Shown here: positions 8,149-17,312 of the stretch, piece by piece
Layout: every line of letters begins with the position of its first letter
Position numbering within the stretch: position 1 is the stretch's first letter
Origin: JBPOFM01 sp041391925
GTDB lineage: Bacteria > Bacteroidota > Bacteroidia > Flavobacteriales > Flavobacteriaceae
Reading direction: 5' to 3'
Assembly (NCBI GenBank): GCA_041391925.1
Contig: JAWKNA010000006.1
Location: forward strand, 310,001-374,000
DNA: 64,000 nt
Notes under the pieces: model-generated
Databases searched by the model: none
What the model was told of the DNA's origin: nothing
What the model saw: the letters and a program-made list of their open reading frames with translations, nothing else
Made by a program: the position numbers and the translations under genes

Positions 8149-8964
8149 TCATGATTTCATAAATGTCTCCATCACAGCGTCACTGACTCCCATATTGCTA
8201 AAACCTCCATCATTGAAAAGATTTTGCAAAGTTACTCGTTTTGTAAGGTCGCTAAAAAGGGTCACTGTATAATTGGCACAGTCTAAAGCAGTGGCATTAC
8301 CTAGTGGTGACATTTTATCCGCATAGGCAATAAAACCGTCAAATCCCTTAACACCTTGGCCAGCAGTTGTAGGTGTCGGAGATTGAGAAATTGTATTGAC
8401 ACGTACTTTTTTGTCTTTCCCGAAGAAATAGCCAAAGCTACGAGCAATACTTTCCAAATACGCCTTATTGTCGGCCATGTCATTATAATCTGGAAAGACT
8501 CTTTGAGCTGCCATGTAAGTTAATGCTACAATACTTCCCCATTCATTCATAGCGTCTGCTTTGTAAAGAGTTTGCATCACTTTATGAAAGGACATAGCAG
8601 ATACATCAGTACCTTTTTGTGTCCAATCATAATTTTGGTCCGTGTAGTGTTTGCCTTTTCTGACATTTATGGACATCCCAATGGAATGCAATACAAAGTC
8701 CAATTTTCCGCCAAGGATTTCCATGGATTTAGTCACAAGGTTTTCCAAGTCTTCAAGTGAAGTTGCATCTGCAGGTACAATTTGCGATCCTGTTTTTTCA
8801 GCAAGTTCATTTATTTGTCCCATTCGCATCGCAATTGGCGCATTGGTTAACACAAATGTCCCACCTTCTTCATGAACACGTTCTGCAGTTTTCCATGCGA
8901 TTGAATTGGCGTCCAATGCGCCAAATATGATTCCTCGTTTTCCTTTTAGTAAATTGTATGACAT
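8149..8964 (-). CDS. fabI: Enoyl-[acyl-carrier-protein] reductase (NADH)
   Basis: Final reductive step of each fatty-acid elongation cycle. The 271-residue SDR-type enzyme has the FabI nucleotide-binding start KGKRGIIFGALDANSIAW, the HSIGM segment near residue 93 and the catalytic Y-x6-K (Y160, K167 in DYNDMADNK). SQSPTPTTAGQG follows at about 193-204, where FabI enzymes usually have a TLAASG-like loop. A minus-strand TAACTTTG (9032-9039) fits a -7 box with a ~60-base leader, so it can be transcribed apart from recN upstream. Confidence 0.95.
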   Translation of the reverse strand: MSYNLLKGKRGIIFGALDANSIAWKTAERVHEEGGTFVLTNAPIAMRMGQINELAEKTGSQIVPADATSLEDLENLVTKSMEILGGKLDFVLHSIGMSINVRKGKHYTDQNYDWTQKGTDVSAMSFHKVMQTLYKADAMNEWGSIVALTYMAAQRVFPDYNDMADNKAYLESIARSFGYFFGKDKKVRVNTISQSPTPTTAGQGVKGFDGFIAYADKMSPLGNATALDCANYTVTLFSDLTKRVTLQNLFNDGGFSNMGVSDAVMETFMKS

Positions 8965-9078
8965 GTGCTTTGGTTTAGATGTTTGTTGTTAAATTATTTA
9001 TGGTTTATTATGTGCAAATCCCCAATAGTTTCAAAGTTAAGAAAACTTTGAACTTTAAACTTTTAATTTTTTGCTTTT

Positions 9079-10731
9079 TTAATTCAAAAGCTGTTTGGCA
9101 TGGGCTATGGCAGAATCAGATAGTTTTGCGCCTCCAAGCATTTGTGCAAGTTCTACAATACGTTCTTCTGGATTCAATTTTTTGAGCCGTGTATGTGTAA
9201 CATTCTCCACATCTTGTTTGAATACTTTAAAATGTGTATCGCCTTTTGCAGCAATTTGTGGTAAATGCGTGATGGTAAACACCTGCATGTTTTTACTCAT
9301 CTGTTGCATGATGGAAGCCATCTTATTGGAAATCTCACCTGAAACTCCGGTATCAATTTCATCAAACATAATGGTCGGTAATTGAATGTAGTTAGAAAGA
9401 ATCGATTTGATGGCCAACATGATTCGCGATAATTCTCCTCCAGAAGCCGCTTTTTTCAATTCGTTGAAATTGCCTCCTTTGTTAGCGGAAAATAAAAATT
9501 CGAGTTGATCTGTTCCGTTTACATAATAATTTTGGGTTGAATGCAATTTTATGTTGAACTTTGCATTCGGCATTCCCAACGTTGCCAAAATAGTTTCCAA
9601 TTGCTGGATTAATTCTGGAATGATTTTTTTTCTATTGAGATGAATTGACCTGGAATTGGATTCAAGTTGAGTTTTTAAACTTTTTATTTCAGATTCTTTT
9701 TTGAGAATTTCAGTGTCAAGATTTTCGGTATCGCTTATTTTTTTGGACAGTCTTTCCTTTATCTGAATCAATTCACTTTCATCGGAGGCTGAATGTTTCA
9801 ACATCAAATTGTGAAGTATTTGAAGCTTTGCGTTCAAAGTTTCCAAACGATTGGGATTGGCTTCCAATTGTTCTTGCAGGTTTTCAATTTCAGAGACAAT
9901 ATCATCCAATTCTATTAAACTGCTGTTAATTCGTTCGTAAACTTCTTTGTAGGAAACGCCATAAGTTGACAATTTAGAGAAGTGATTTTTCAATTCCATC
10001 AAATTATTGATAATCCCAACCTCATCATTGGTCATGAGTTGATTGGAAACCGAAAGCCTTTCTTTGATATCTTCAATGTTGTTGAGCGTTTCGTATTCTT
10101 CTTCCAACGAAACCATTTCTCCCACAACCAATTTAGCATCCTCCAATTCCTTAAATAAAAAAGAATTGTAATCATGCTCTTTGATGGCTTCTGCCTTTTT
10201 ATTTTGAAGTGATTTTAGTTCGGTTTGAAATAACTTATAAGTTGATAAATTGGAAGAATACTCTTGTAATATTGCTGCATTTCCAGCAAGGGCATCAATG
10301 ACCTGAAACTGAAAATCATCATTGGTCAATTGCAAGGTCTGATGTTGGGAATGGATGTCCAACAGACGTTCTCCCAAAATTTGCAAACTATCCAGATTTA
10401 CAGGTGTGTCGTTTATAAAAGCCCTTGATTTTCCTGAAGGCAAAATTTCACGTCGGATAATGGTTTGTGGTTCATAATCCAAGTCTTCACTTTTAAAAAG
10501 TGATTTTAACTCATATTTGGCAATATCAAATGTGGCTTCAATTACGCATTTTTCAGAAAGATTCTTCACACTACTCAAATCGGCACGTTTTCCAAGAATC
10601 AATGACAAACCTCCCAACAAAATTGATTTCCCAGCACCAGTCTCACCAGTAATAATGGTCAAGCCATTACTAAAACTCACGTGAAGTTCATCAATAAGTG
10701 CGTAGTTTTTTATGGAAAGTTGCGTTAGCAT
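9079..10731 (-). CDS. recN: DNA repair protein RecN
   Basis: SMC-like ATPase of 550 residues acting in double-strand-break repair. The N-terminal Walker A is GETGAGKS (29-36). The central ~300 residues are mostly coiled coil, with Glu/Lys/Leu-rich heptads. The C-terminal part has the ABC signature ASGGELSR and a Walker B (IMFDEIDTGVSGEI), then THLPQIA. It is preceded by porD on the same strand with a 76-base gap. The set recN-porD-coaBC-rpoZ-bamD is a familiar Flavobacteria block. Confidence 0.96.
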   Translation of the reverse strand: MLTQLSIKNYALIDELHVSFSNGLTIITGETGAGKSILLGGLSLILGKRADLSSVKNLSEKCVIEATFDIAKYELKSLFKSEDLDYEPQTIIRREILPSGKSRAFINDTPVNLDSLQILGERLLDIHSQHQTLQLTNDDFQFQVIDALAGNAAILQEYSSNLSTYKLFQTELKSLQNKKAEAIKEHDYNSFLFKELEDAKLVVGEMVSLEEEYETLNNIEDIKERLSVSNQLMTNDEVGIINNLMELKNHFSKLSTYGVSYKEVYERINSSLIELDDIVSEIENLQEQLEANPNRLETLNAKLQILHNLMLKHSASDESELIQIKERLSKKISDTENLDTEILKKESEIKSLKTQLESNSRSIHLNRKKIIPELIQQLETILATLGMPNAKFNIKLHSTQNYYVNGTDQLEFLFSANKGGNFNELKKAASGGELSRIMLAIKSILSNYIQLPTIMFDEIDTGVSGEISNKMASIMQQMSKNMQVFTITHLPQIAAKGDTHFKVFKQDVENVTHTRLKKLNPEERIVELAQMLGGAKLSDSAIAHAKQLLN

Positions 10732-10807
10732 TTTTTAAAAGTAAGCAGTTTGCAATCTAAGTCAACAATTTGAAATGCAAACTTAAAACTATCTGTCGTA
10801 CACTATT

Positions 10808-11698
10808 TTAATAACTGATATTACGCCATTTGGAAGCATACGTTGGTGCAATCCTATTTAATATATCAATAACAGAAGTGATGTTAACACTCGGCCCTCC
10901 ACTGAAAATATCAGCGATTTCATCTCCTTTGGCATCAAAAAACACTCGCAGTAAAAATGAATTTGGGCGTCTTTGATTCATCGTGTTCAAATCATTAATG
11001 GTAGATGCAATTTTTTCCTTGCCAACTTTTGGATTGTCAGCCATGACATCGAGTCCATTGATATGATAATCGTACATGACGTTTCTGAATTCCTTATAAG
11101 TTGGAGACAAAATATTGTCAATCAACACAAAACGTGTCTGCTGTCCGTCTTCTAACTTCCAGCCTTTATAAGTATTACTTTGTTGTGAATAATTGGTTAT
11201 AATCTGTGCCTGTTGGAAATACTCATCGCCTCCATTTGGAGCAAATGTATCGGCATCAAGCCCCAAAATCATATAGATATGAAATGCCAAAACAGAAACC
11301 AAATTGGACTCGAATTGGTTGGGATTATAAACTAAATTCTGAAATTCCAGATATTGAAAATCAAAATTTTTATCATTGAAATTATAAACTGGAGTGCTGT
11401 ATGTAGAATTAAAAATTGGTCTCGACGATTGTACCTGTATGGTTGCCTGAAAATTATCACTATTATAATCAACGATATTGATGTTCATGGAACATTCAAT
11501 TTTCTCCTGTGGCTTATAGGTTTTGTTGGTCCATTGCGTATTATTGATAAACTCTTTCAATTGCCTTTCCAAGGTCTTGAAAACCTGTACGTTTTCATTT
11601 CCCGTTTGTTGTGCATTGACCACCACAGTACAGTTCAATTCCTGTGAAAATGTCTGTGACACAAAAAGCAGAGCAATAAATAAAATACTATTACGCAT
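10808..11698 (-). CDS. porD: DUF4835 protein, PorD-type T9SS component
   Basis: Secreted or periplasmic protein of 296 residues with a signal peptide (1-18, ending SQTFSQE). The family (DUF4835) is named PorD in type IX secretion work and is regularly encoded between coaBC and recN in Bacteroidota; I assign it by sequence style (LNCTVVVNAQQTGNENVQVF, LRVFFDAKGDEIADIFSGG) and by position. Its start overlaps the end of coaBC by 8 bases. Its exact job in secretion is not known from sequence. The presence of several T9SS substrates in the window makes the assignment sensible. Confidence 0.85.
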   Translation of the reverse strand: MRNSILFIALLFVSQTFSQELNCTVVVNAQQTGNENVQVFKTLERQLKEFINNTQWTNKTYKPQEKIECSMNINIVDYNSDNFQATIQVQSSRPIFNSTYSTPVYNFNDKNFDFQYLEFQNLVYNPNQFESNLVSVLAFHIYMILGLDADTFAPNGGDEYFQQAQIITNYSQQSNTYKGWKLEDGQQTRFVLIDNILSPTYKEFRNVMYDYHINGLDVMADNPKVGKEKIASTINDLNTMNQRRPNSFLLRVFFDAKGDEIADIFSGGPSVNITSVIDILNRIAPTYASKWRNISY

Positions 11699-12902
11699 GG
11701 ATTTGTTTTAAAATTTGGTTCAAAATATCTTGAGCAACTTCAGCTTTGGACTTTAATTCATGGTGAATCACTTCGCCATGATCGGTTATAAAAGTAACTT
11801 TATTTGTGAAACCTCCAAAACCTGCACCAGCATCTTTTAATGAATTTAAGACAATCAGATTCAAATTCTTTGATTTTAACTTTGATTTGGCATTCTCCAA
11901 CTCGTTATCAGTCTCCAATGCAAAGCCAACTAAAAACTGATGTTTCTTGGATACTCCCAAGGATTTTAAAATGTCTTTAGTCTTTTCCAGTTCAATAGTA
12001 AACGAATCGTCGTTCTTTTTTATTTTGGTATCAGAAACAAATTTTGGTTTATAGTCTGCAACTGCTGCTGAAAGAATTGCGATATCTGTTTCTCCAAAAT
12101 ATTTATGCACTGCGTCATACATTTCTGAGGCACTCACAACTTTTACGACCTGGATTAAGCTATGTGACAGGGCTTCGTCAGTTGGGCCAGCAATCAAAAC
12201 GATTTCAGCCCCAAGATTGGCTGCGGATTTTGCAATTTCAAAACCCATTTTTCCACTAGAATGATTCCCGATAAAACGAACAGGATCAATGGCCTCATAC
12301 GTTGGGCCAGCGGTAATCACTATTTTTTTTCCTTTTAGGGGAAGTTTATCCAGTACATCTTTCTCCATAAATTGGATGATGTCTTCAGGCTCAGCCATTC
12401 GACCTTCACCAACCAAACCACTAGCCAATTCTCCGCTGGTTGCGGGAATCATCACATTGCCGTAAGATTTCAAAATCTTGAACGAACGAATGGTGGATTC
12501 GTGCTTGTACATATCCAAGTCCATTGCAGGCGCAAAATAAACTGGGCATTTCGCCGAAAGATAGGTTGCCATAAGCAAATTATCACAAATACCATTTGCC
12601 ATTTTAGACAAGGTATTGGCTGTGGCTGGAGCAATGATGAACATATCAGCCCAAAGACCGAGTTCCACGTGGTTATTCCAAACGGCATTGTCATCTCCCT
12701 CATTAATAAATGAGGAGTGTACTGGATTTTTGGATAAAGTCGAAAGCGTTAAAGGTGTAATGAAGTCTTTAGAAGCAGGCGTCATAACGACCTTTACGTT
12801 AGCGCCTGCTTTTATGAATAACCTGACGAGGTTAGCCGATTTATAAGCAGCAATTCCAGCAGTGATGCCTAGAAGTATGTTTTTGCCGCTTAAAACTGAC
12901 AT
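11691..12902 (-). CDS. coaBC: Bifunctional phosphopantothenoylcysteine decarboxylase/ligase
   Basis: Joins cysteine to 4'-phosphopantothenate (CoaB) and decarboxylates the product (CoaC). The 403 residues hold an N-terminal flavoprotein domain with GITAGIAAYK, the active-site His in WNNHVEL (H78) and PAMDLDM (125-131), a variant of the usual PAMNxxM. The CoaB half starts near residue 190 (GKKIVITAGPTYE) with NHSSGKMG (213-220), AAVADYKP and a KIKKND loop. It lies 6 bases after rpoZ and overlaps porD. With coaE at 2.0-2.6 kb the window carries several CoA steps. Confidence 0.96.
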   Translation of the reverse strand: MSVLSGKNILLGITAGIAAYKSANLVRLFIKAGANVKVVMTPASKDFITPLTLSTLSKNPVHSSFINEGDDNAVWNNHVELGLWADMFIIAPATANTLSKMANGICDNLLMATYLSAKCPVYFAPAMDLDMYKHESTIRSFKILKSYGNVMIPATSGELASGLVGEGRMAEPEDIIQFMEKDVLDKLPLKGKKIVITAGPTYEAIDPVRFIGNHSSGKMGFEIAKSAANLGAEIVLIAGPTDEALSHSLIQVVKVVSASEMYDAVHKYFGETDIAILSAAVADYKPKFVSDTKIKKNDDSFTIELEKTKDILKSLGVSKKHQFLVGFALETDNELENAKSKLKSKNLNLIVLNSLKDAGAGFGGFTNKVTFITDHGEVIHHELKSKAEVAQDILNQILKQIHA

Positions 12903-12908
12903 GATAGC

Positions 12909-13241
12909 TTATGCTTCTTTAACGTCGTCTTCGGTGTTTCTGAAATAAATCTTGTCGTTCAACCATTCTTGAACCGCAAGTGCATGAGGTTTTGGCAATT
13001 TTTCATAAAATTTAGAAACCTCTATTTGCTCTTTATTTTCGAAAATCTCTTCCAGACTGTCGTTGAAGGTTGCAAATTCCTCAAGTTTGTCCACCAACTC
13101 TCTACGAATATCAGTATTGATTTGTTCAGCTCTTCTTGCAATCACAGAAATGGCTTCATAGATGTTGCCTGTTGGTTCGTCCACTTCGTTTCTATCATAA
13201 GTTAACGTAGTGATGGGAGCATTTGTTTTCTTTAAATCCAT
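12909..13241 (-). CDS. rpoZ: RNA polymerase omega subunit, Bacteroidota type
   Basis: Small subunit (110 residues) that helps assemble RNA polymerase. The core NIYEAISVIARRAEQIN corresponds to the omega helix that clamps the beta' C-terminus. The protein has an acidic extension (EEIFENKEQIEVSKFYEKLPK), which fits the divergent omega of this phylum. It is set between bamD (13 bases) and coaBC (6 bases), the same neighbourhood as in other Flavobacteria. Confidence 0.9.
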   Translation of the reverse strand: MDLKKTNAPITTLTYDRNEVDEPTGNIYEAISVIARRAEQINTDIRRELVDKLEEFATFNDSLEEIFENKEQIEVSKFYEKLPKPHALAVQEWLNDKIYFRNTEDDVKEA

Positions 13242-13254
13242 TGTATATTAAAAA

Positions 13255-14055
13255 TTAACTTTTTGTATTGTATTGTTGTGATAGTGCGCTCAACTCAGCA
13301 TTCATAGCATCTACTTCCTCACTATGTTCTGAACCGGAAAATAATTTTTTAAATGAATTATAAAAAGCTATGGCATTGTTGACACGTGCTTCTTTTTTTC
13401 GTTCCGTACTGTTAATGGCCAATTTGTAGGCAGCATCCAATCGGTAAAACATGGCTTCTTCCTTAAAGGTCGAGCCTGGAAATTCCAAAAGAAAATTATC
13501 AAATGACTTGATGGACGCTTCATAATCAGACAGACGATTGTACTGTTTTGCAATTTCGAAATCCTTTTTCTCAAGTTTATAATCCAATTCCTTTACCATT
13601 TCATTCACCTGCGAGATGTATTGGGATTCAGGATATTTATTGATGAACAATTGCAATTTTTCCAATGCCTCAATAGTTTCCTTTTGTTCTTTGCTATAAA
13701 CTGGGGACAGTTCATAATAACTTTTGGCCGAAAGAAAAAGTGCTTCTTCTGCCTTTTCGCTTTTAGGATAGGCATTTTCAAATTGCTCAAATCGATATGC
13801 AGACAGATAGTAATCCTTCATCATATAAAATGAATTGGCATGCATAAACATCAGTTTTTCTGCTTGTGGCTTACCTCTATATTGAGGAACAATCTGCTCA
13901 AACAGTCGATTTGCCTTGTTATATTTTCCAGCATCATAAAGTTCGGTTCCTTTGGCAAATTTCACAGCAACATCTTCAGATTTGAGTGCTTTTTGGTATT
14001 CGCTACAAGAGCTTAAGGTTATGAGTATGATAAGAGTACCTAAAAAATTCTTCAT
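13255..14055 (-). CDS. bamD: Outer-membrane assembly lipoprotein BamD
   Basis: Component of the BAM machine that inserts beta-barrels into the outer membrane. The 266-residue lipoprotein has a lipobox LSSC (C17) and TPR-like helical repeats (KGTELYDAGKYNKANRLFEQ; YLSAYRFEQFENAYPKS; YEASIKSFDNFLLEFPGS). A -7 element TACTTTTG (14073-14080, minus strand) lies about 17 bases upstream of the ATG, so this gene probably heads the bamD-rpoZ-coaBC-porD transcript. Confidence 0.93.
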   Translation of the reverse strand: MKNFLGTLIILITLSSCSEYQKALKSEDVAVKFAKGTELYDAGKYNKANRLFEQIVPQYRGKPQAEKLMFMHANSFYMMKDYYLSAYRFEQFENAYPKSEKAEEALFLSAKSYYELSPVYSKEQKETIEALEKLQLFINKYPESQYISQVNEMVKELDYKLEKKDFEIAKQYNRLSDYEASIKSFDNFLLEFPGSTFKEEAMFYRLDAAYKLAINSTERKKEARVNNAIAFYNSFKKLFSGSEHSEEVDAMNAELSALSQQYNTKS

Positions 14056-14072
14056 ATTTTAAAAACAGATTG

Positions 14073-14080
14073 CAAAAGTA
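14073..14080 (-). promoter_or_regulatory. -7 element of the bamD operon
   Basis: TACTTTTG on the minus strand matches TAnnTTTG and ends 17 bases before the bamD ATG. No convincing -33 TTTG is seen. Confidence 0.45.
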
Positions 14081-14162
14081 CGTATTTATAACGTATTAAA
14101 AAATAAAAATTTGTTGCTAAAATACGTCTCCAAACAAGGGTATAGGTATGTTTAAGTTATTT

Positions 14163-15086
14163 TTAACTTTCATAGGGTTCTATAACATCAAATAAGTCAT
14201 AATCCATAGCCATTATCCCTTTATCATTGTAATCGTATGCCTTGACAAATTTATAATTTAATTGAATGTCTTTTAAAAGATAAGAATACATTTGATGGAT
14301 TTCAGAATTGAAGGATTCATCATAGTAACTTACCATGATCAGAATTTCACCATGCTGTTTGATTAACTCTTGGTCTTTGAATTGAAAGAAAGGGCCATCT
14401 TTCTCGATTTCATGAACAATAGTCCATGTGACAGGAAGAATGGTTATGGCATCCCTCTCTAGTTTCAATGTATAAAAATTATTGACATATTTGCTTAAAT
14501 CATCAGGAAGGGACAACGATAACGTCATCGTTACTTTTGGTTTTATCATAACGCTTTTTTTATTGGCCACAATCCTAAACATCAAGGCTTTTCCATCATT
14601 ATAATCTCTAAGTATCAGATGCTTGCTAAACCTCATTGAGGGTTTTGGTTTAGAAAACCTCCCGTAGAGCAATCCCGTGACGAAAGCAAAAAACAAAAGA
14701 CCAACAAATGCCTCAACAGATGAAAGCAAGGCACTTGCGATGCCATGAGGCGCCATGGCCCCATATCCCAATGTCGTAAATGTCTGGCTTGAAAAAAAGA
14801 ATGCCTGAAAAAACCCATTCGAATAGTCACCTGAAGGATCGGCAAGCTGCTCGATGCCACAAATTAAATAGCCAAAAGCAAATAAAGTATTCAGTACCAA
14901 ATATGCCAAAAATGACAAACTATAAAATTGCATCCAACTGATACGCAACAGAAAATTATACGCTTCAGAAAAACTGGTTTTTCTATTAACGTGCTCTACA
15001 TTGAATGCTCCATCGGTATCAATGATGCGTTTTGCAATTGGGGAAGAACTATCACCTACACCAGGGTCTTTAATTCTGTGTTTCAA
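14163..15086 (-). CDS. Inward-rectifier (KirBac-type) potassium channel
   Basis: Tetrameric potassium channel subunit in the inner membrane. The 307 residues comprise an N-terminal slide-helix region, TM1 (about 52-76), a pore helix and the K+ selectivity filter TLGYG (105-109), TM2 (about 116-141) and a ~160-residue cytoplasmic beta-rich domain typical of Kir proteins. The first codon is TTG at 15086: the frame upstream has stops and no ATG, and family members begin similarly (KHRIKDPGVG). It starts 1 base after the dapA stop (TAA-T-TTG), so it is coupled to dapA. Role likely membrane potential or K+ homeostasis; gating ligand unknown. Confidence 0.93.
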   Translation of the reverse strand: MKHRIKDPGVGDSSSPIAKRIIDTDGAFNVEHVNRKTSFSEAYNFLLRISWMQFYSLSFLAYLVLNTLFAFGYLICGIEQLADPSGDYSNGFFQAFFFSSQTFTTLGYGAMAPHGIASALLSSVEAFVGLLFFAFVTGLLYGRFSKPKPSMRFSKHLILRDYNDGKALMFRIVANKKSVMIKPKVTMTLSLSLPDDLSKYVNNFYTLKLERDAITILPVTWTIVHEIEKDGPFFQFKDQELIKQHGEILIMVSYYDESFNSEIHQMYSYLLKDIQLNYKFVKAYDYNDKGIMAMDYDLFDVIEPYES

Positions 15087-15087
15087 A

Positions 15088-15963
15088 TTATAAAGAATTT
15101 ACTATTTTTTTAATCTTTTCCCTCAACTGAGCTGAGGCTGGGACCAAAGGTAATCGTACTGTGTCTGAACATAAATTCAATTCGGACAAAACACCCTTGA
15201 TACCCGCAGGATTATTCTCCTCAAAAATGGCACTGGTGATATCCATCAATTTAAAGTGTATGTTGTAAGCTTCTTTGGCTTTGCCTTCCAAACCTAATTT
15301 TATCATTTCAGAAAATTGTTTGGGAAAAGCCTGACCGATAACGGAAATGACTCCTGCTCCGCCAGCCAGAACAACTCCCAATGCCAAGTCATCATCGCCA
15401 GAAATAATCAAAAAATCTTTAGGCTTGTTTTTAAGCAATTGCAAATATTGGGCAACATTGTTTCCTGCTTCTTTGACAGCAATGATATTCTTGAAATCAT
15501 TTGCCAATCGAAGTGTAGTTGTAGGTAACATGTTTGAAGATGTTCTGCCAGGTACATTGTACAAAATAATTGGAATAGGACATATCTCCGCAATGGCTTT
15601 AAAGTGCTGATAGATACCTTCTTGTGTTGGCTTACTGTAATAGGGCGATACTGAAAGTATAGCATCAATGTAACTCAAATCCGTGGTTTGTATTTCATGA
15701 ATAACTTCTTGCGTATTATTGCCACCAATGCCCAAAACCATTGGAACACGACTTTTGTTGGCTTTGTGAATGGTGTCAATGATTTCCCTTTTTTCTTTAT
15801 TGGTAATTGTCACGCTCTCGCCTGTAGTGCCACTGATAACGAGGTAATCTGTACCATTTTTGATATTGAAGTTTACAATTTTTGCCAATGCTTTATGATC
15901 GACTGTTTGATCGGATTTAAAAGGTGTTACCAGCGCGACGCCTGTTCCAAGAAATGTTATCAT
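15088..15963 (-). CDS. dapA: 4-Hydroxy-tetrahydrodipicolinate synthase
   Basis: Condenses pyruvate with aspartate semialdehyde, the first committed step of lysine/diaminopimelate synthesis. The TIM-barrel of 291 residues has GTTGES (45-50), the proton-relay Tyr in LYNVPGRT (Y135) and the Schiff-base Lys in IIAVKEAGN (K164). The start ATG shares one base with the stop of the upstream DUF6913 gene (TAATG). dapF at 39 kb supplies a later step of the same pathway. Confidence 0.96.
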   Translation of the reverse strand: MITFLGTGVALVTPFKSDQTVDHKALAKIVNFNIKNGTDYLVISGTTGESVTITNKEKREIIDTIHKANKSRVPMVLGIGGNNTQEVIHEIQTTDLSYIDAILSVSPYYSKPTQEGIYQHFKAIAEICPIPIILYNVPGRTSSNMLPTTTLRLANDFKNIIAVKEAGNNVAQYLQLLKNKPKDFLIISGDDDLALGVVLAGGAGVISVIGQAFPKQFSEMIKLGLEGKAKEAYNIHFKLMDITSAIFEENNPAGIKGVLSELNLCSDTVRLPLVPASAQLREKIKKIVNSL

Positions 15964-16481
15964 TATAATTTATTTAGTACAATTAAATATTTTTTTAATT
16001 CGTTTTTAAAAAGCTGAAAATTTGTGGGTGCGACATCCAGAATCAAATCATACAGCCGTGGGTCTGAGTTGGAGATGCCTATTTTAAAATTGGCTTTTGA
16101 TAAAGCTGTTATCATATTTAATTCCAGCATATTCTGTTTATAAAAGCTTATTAGAGCATCAAACTCGGTATCTATGAAACTCTGTAATTCTATGTTTTTG
16201 ATGCTGCCTTTCCATCCAAAATCCTTTGGACTGAAATAGGTATCCCAAAGTTTATCCGTTATTTTATTGTCTTCTACAAAAGTAATCATCTTTGTTTTGG
16301 GTGGAAGAATTTCCAACTCTTTAAAGTAGCTTCTAAAGGCGTCCAAATCAGCAAATTCGTTCAAATTCAAAATTACTCCAATAGACTGTATTTTTTTTTG
16401 ATGTATATCAGTGGTTCTTGAATTTAACAGCTTGTTAATATATTTTTGATTTGATTTTTCCTTAAAAGCCTTAAAAATCAT
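15963..16481 (-). CDS. DUF6913-type protein of unknown function
   Basis: Cytoplasmic-looking protein of 172 residues with no signal peptide or membrane segment. It begins with a basic helix (FKAFKEKSNQKYINKLL) and has an alpha/beta pattern. I recognise it as the conserved DUF6913-type protein that precedes dapA in Flavobacteria, but no catalytic motif is visible. Its stop overlaps the dapA ATG by one base (TAATG). A -7 box TACCTTTG (16498-16505) lies 16 bases before its ATG, making it the head of the DUF6913-dapA-kir operon. Confidence 0.75.
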   Translation of the reverse strand: MIFKAFKEKSNQKYINKLLNSRTTDIHQKKIQSIGVILNLNEFADLDAFRSYFKELEILPPKTKMITFVEDNKITDKLWDTYFSPKDFGWKGSIKNIELQSFIDTEFDALISFYKQNMLELNMITALSKANFKIGISNSDPRLYDLILDVAPTNFQLFKNELKKYLIVLNKL

Positions 16482-16497
16482 TTACTTTTGTTTTGTG

Positions 16498-16505
16498 CAA
16501 AGGTA
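16498..16505 (-). promoter_or_regulatory. -7 element of the DUF6913-dapA-kir operon
   Basis: TACCTTTG on the minus strand, an exact TAnnTTTG match, 16 bases before the ATG at 16481. The plus-strand nucleotidase gene diverges from the same region, starting at 16550. Confidence 0.5.
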
Positions 16506-16549
16506 GTAAAACACACTGCATTTTTTATAATCCAATAAGAAGTTATCAG

Positions 16550-17305
16550 ATGAATTTTAAGACTTTATGGGTATGTTTTGGGCTGCTTGTATTAGCATCT
16601 TGCAAAACACCAATTGCCTATGATAAAATAGAAGGTAAACAGATAGCCATTACCGACACGTTACAAACGGACCAAAACATTGAAGCCTTTATAAAGCCTT
16701 ACAGAGAGCACGTCAACAATGATATGAAAAAGGTTCTGTCGTATGCCGTTGGCACCTATTCAAAATCTGATGGAGAATTAAATACCGCTATCGGCAATTT
16801 TATGGCTGACGCTATGTACGAACAATCCAATCCCATTTTCAAAAAACGAACAGGGAAAGATGTGGATTTTGTGTTACTCAACCATGGTGGCATTCGTGCC
16901 ATAATTTCTAAAGGTAATATTACTACGCGAACTGCGTTTGAAGTCATGCCTTTTGAAAATTCAGTAGTCGTTACCAAATTAAAAGGTGAGCAAGTGAAGG
17001 AATTGCTCGATTATTTAGTGGAAGCCAAGCGAGCACATCCTATTTCCAAATTGAAAATCGTTTTGGATTCTGACGGCAACCTAAAAGATGCAACTATTAA
17101 AGGACAGCCCATTGATTACAACAAATCATATTTTGTGTTAACTAATGATTATCTGTTGAATGGTGGTGACAGAATGGATTTTTTCAAAAAAAGGGACACA
17201 GTGTATGTTCTGGATTACAAAATAAGGAATGCCCTTATCGATTACTTTACCAAAACAGATACCATAAACCCAGTGATTGACGATCGGTTTATACAACTTA
17301 AATGA
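16550..17305 (+). CDS. 5'-nucleotidase C-terminal domain lipoprotein
   Basis: Holds only the C-terminal substrate-binding domain (5_nucleotid_C) of UshA-type nucleotidases. From the ATG at 16550 it is a 251-residue lipoprotein with lipobox LASC (C18). Family features are the NFMADAM segment, the NHGGIR motif and the later YFVLTNDYLLNGGDRMDFF. The metal-binding catalytic domain is missing here but is encoded by the next gene, 7 bases downstream. An earlier in-frame start (16493) would put 19 residues before the signal peptide and is less likely. Together the two genes look like a split periplasmic nucleotidase or phosphodiesterase. Confidence 0.9.
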   Translation: MNFKTLWVCFGLLVLASCKTPIAYDKIEGKQIAITDTLQTDQNIEAFIKPYREHVNNDMKKVLSYAVGTYSKSDGELNTAIGNFMADAMYEQSNPIFKKRTGKDVDFVLLNHGGIRAIISKGNITTRTAFEVMPFENSVVVTKLKGEQVKELLDYLVEAKRAHPISKLKIVLDSDGNLKDATIKGQPIDYNKSYFVLTNDYLLNGGDRMDFFKKRDTVYVLDYKIRNALIDYFTKTDTINPVIDDRFIQLK

Positions 17306-17312
17306 TACGATT

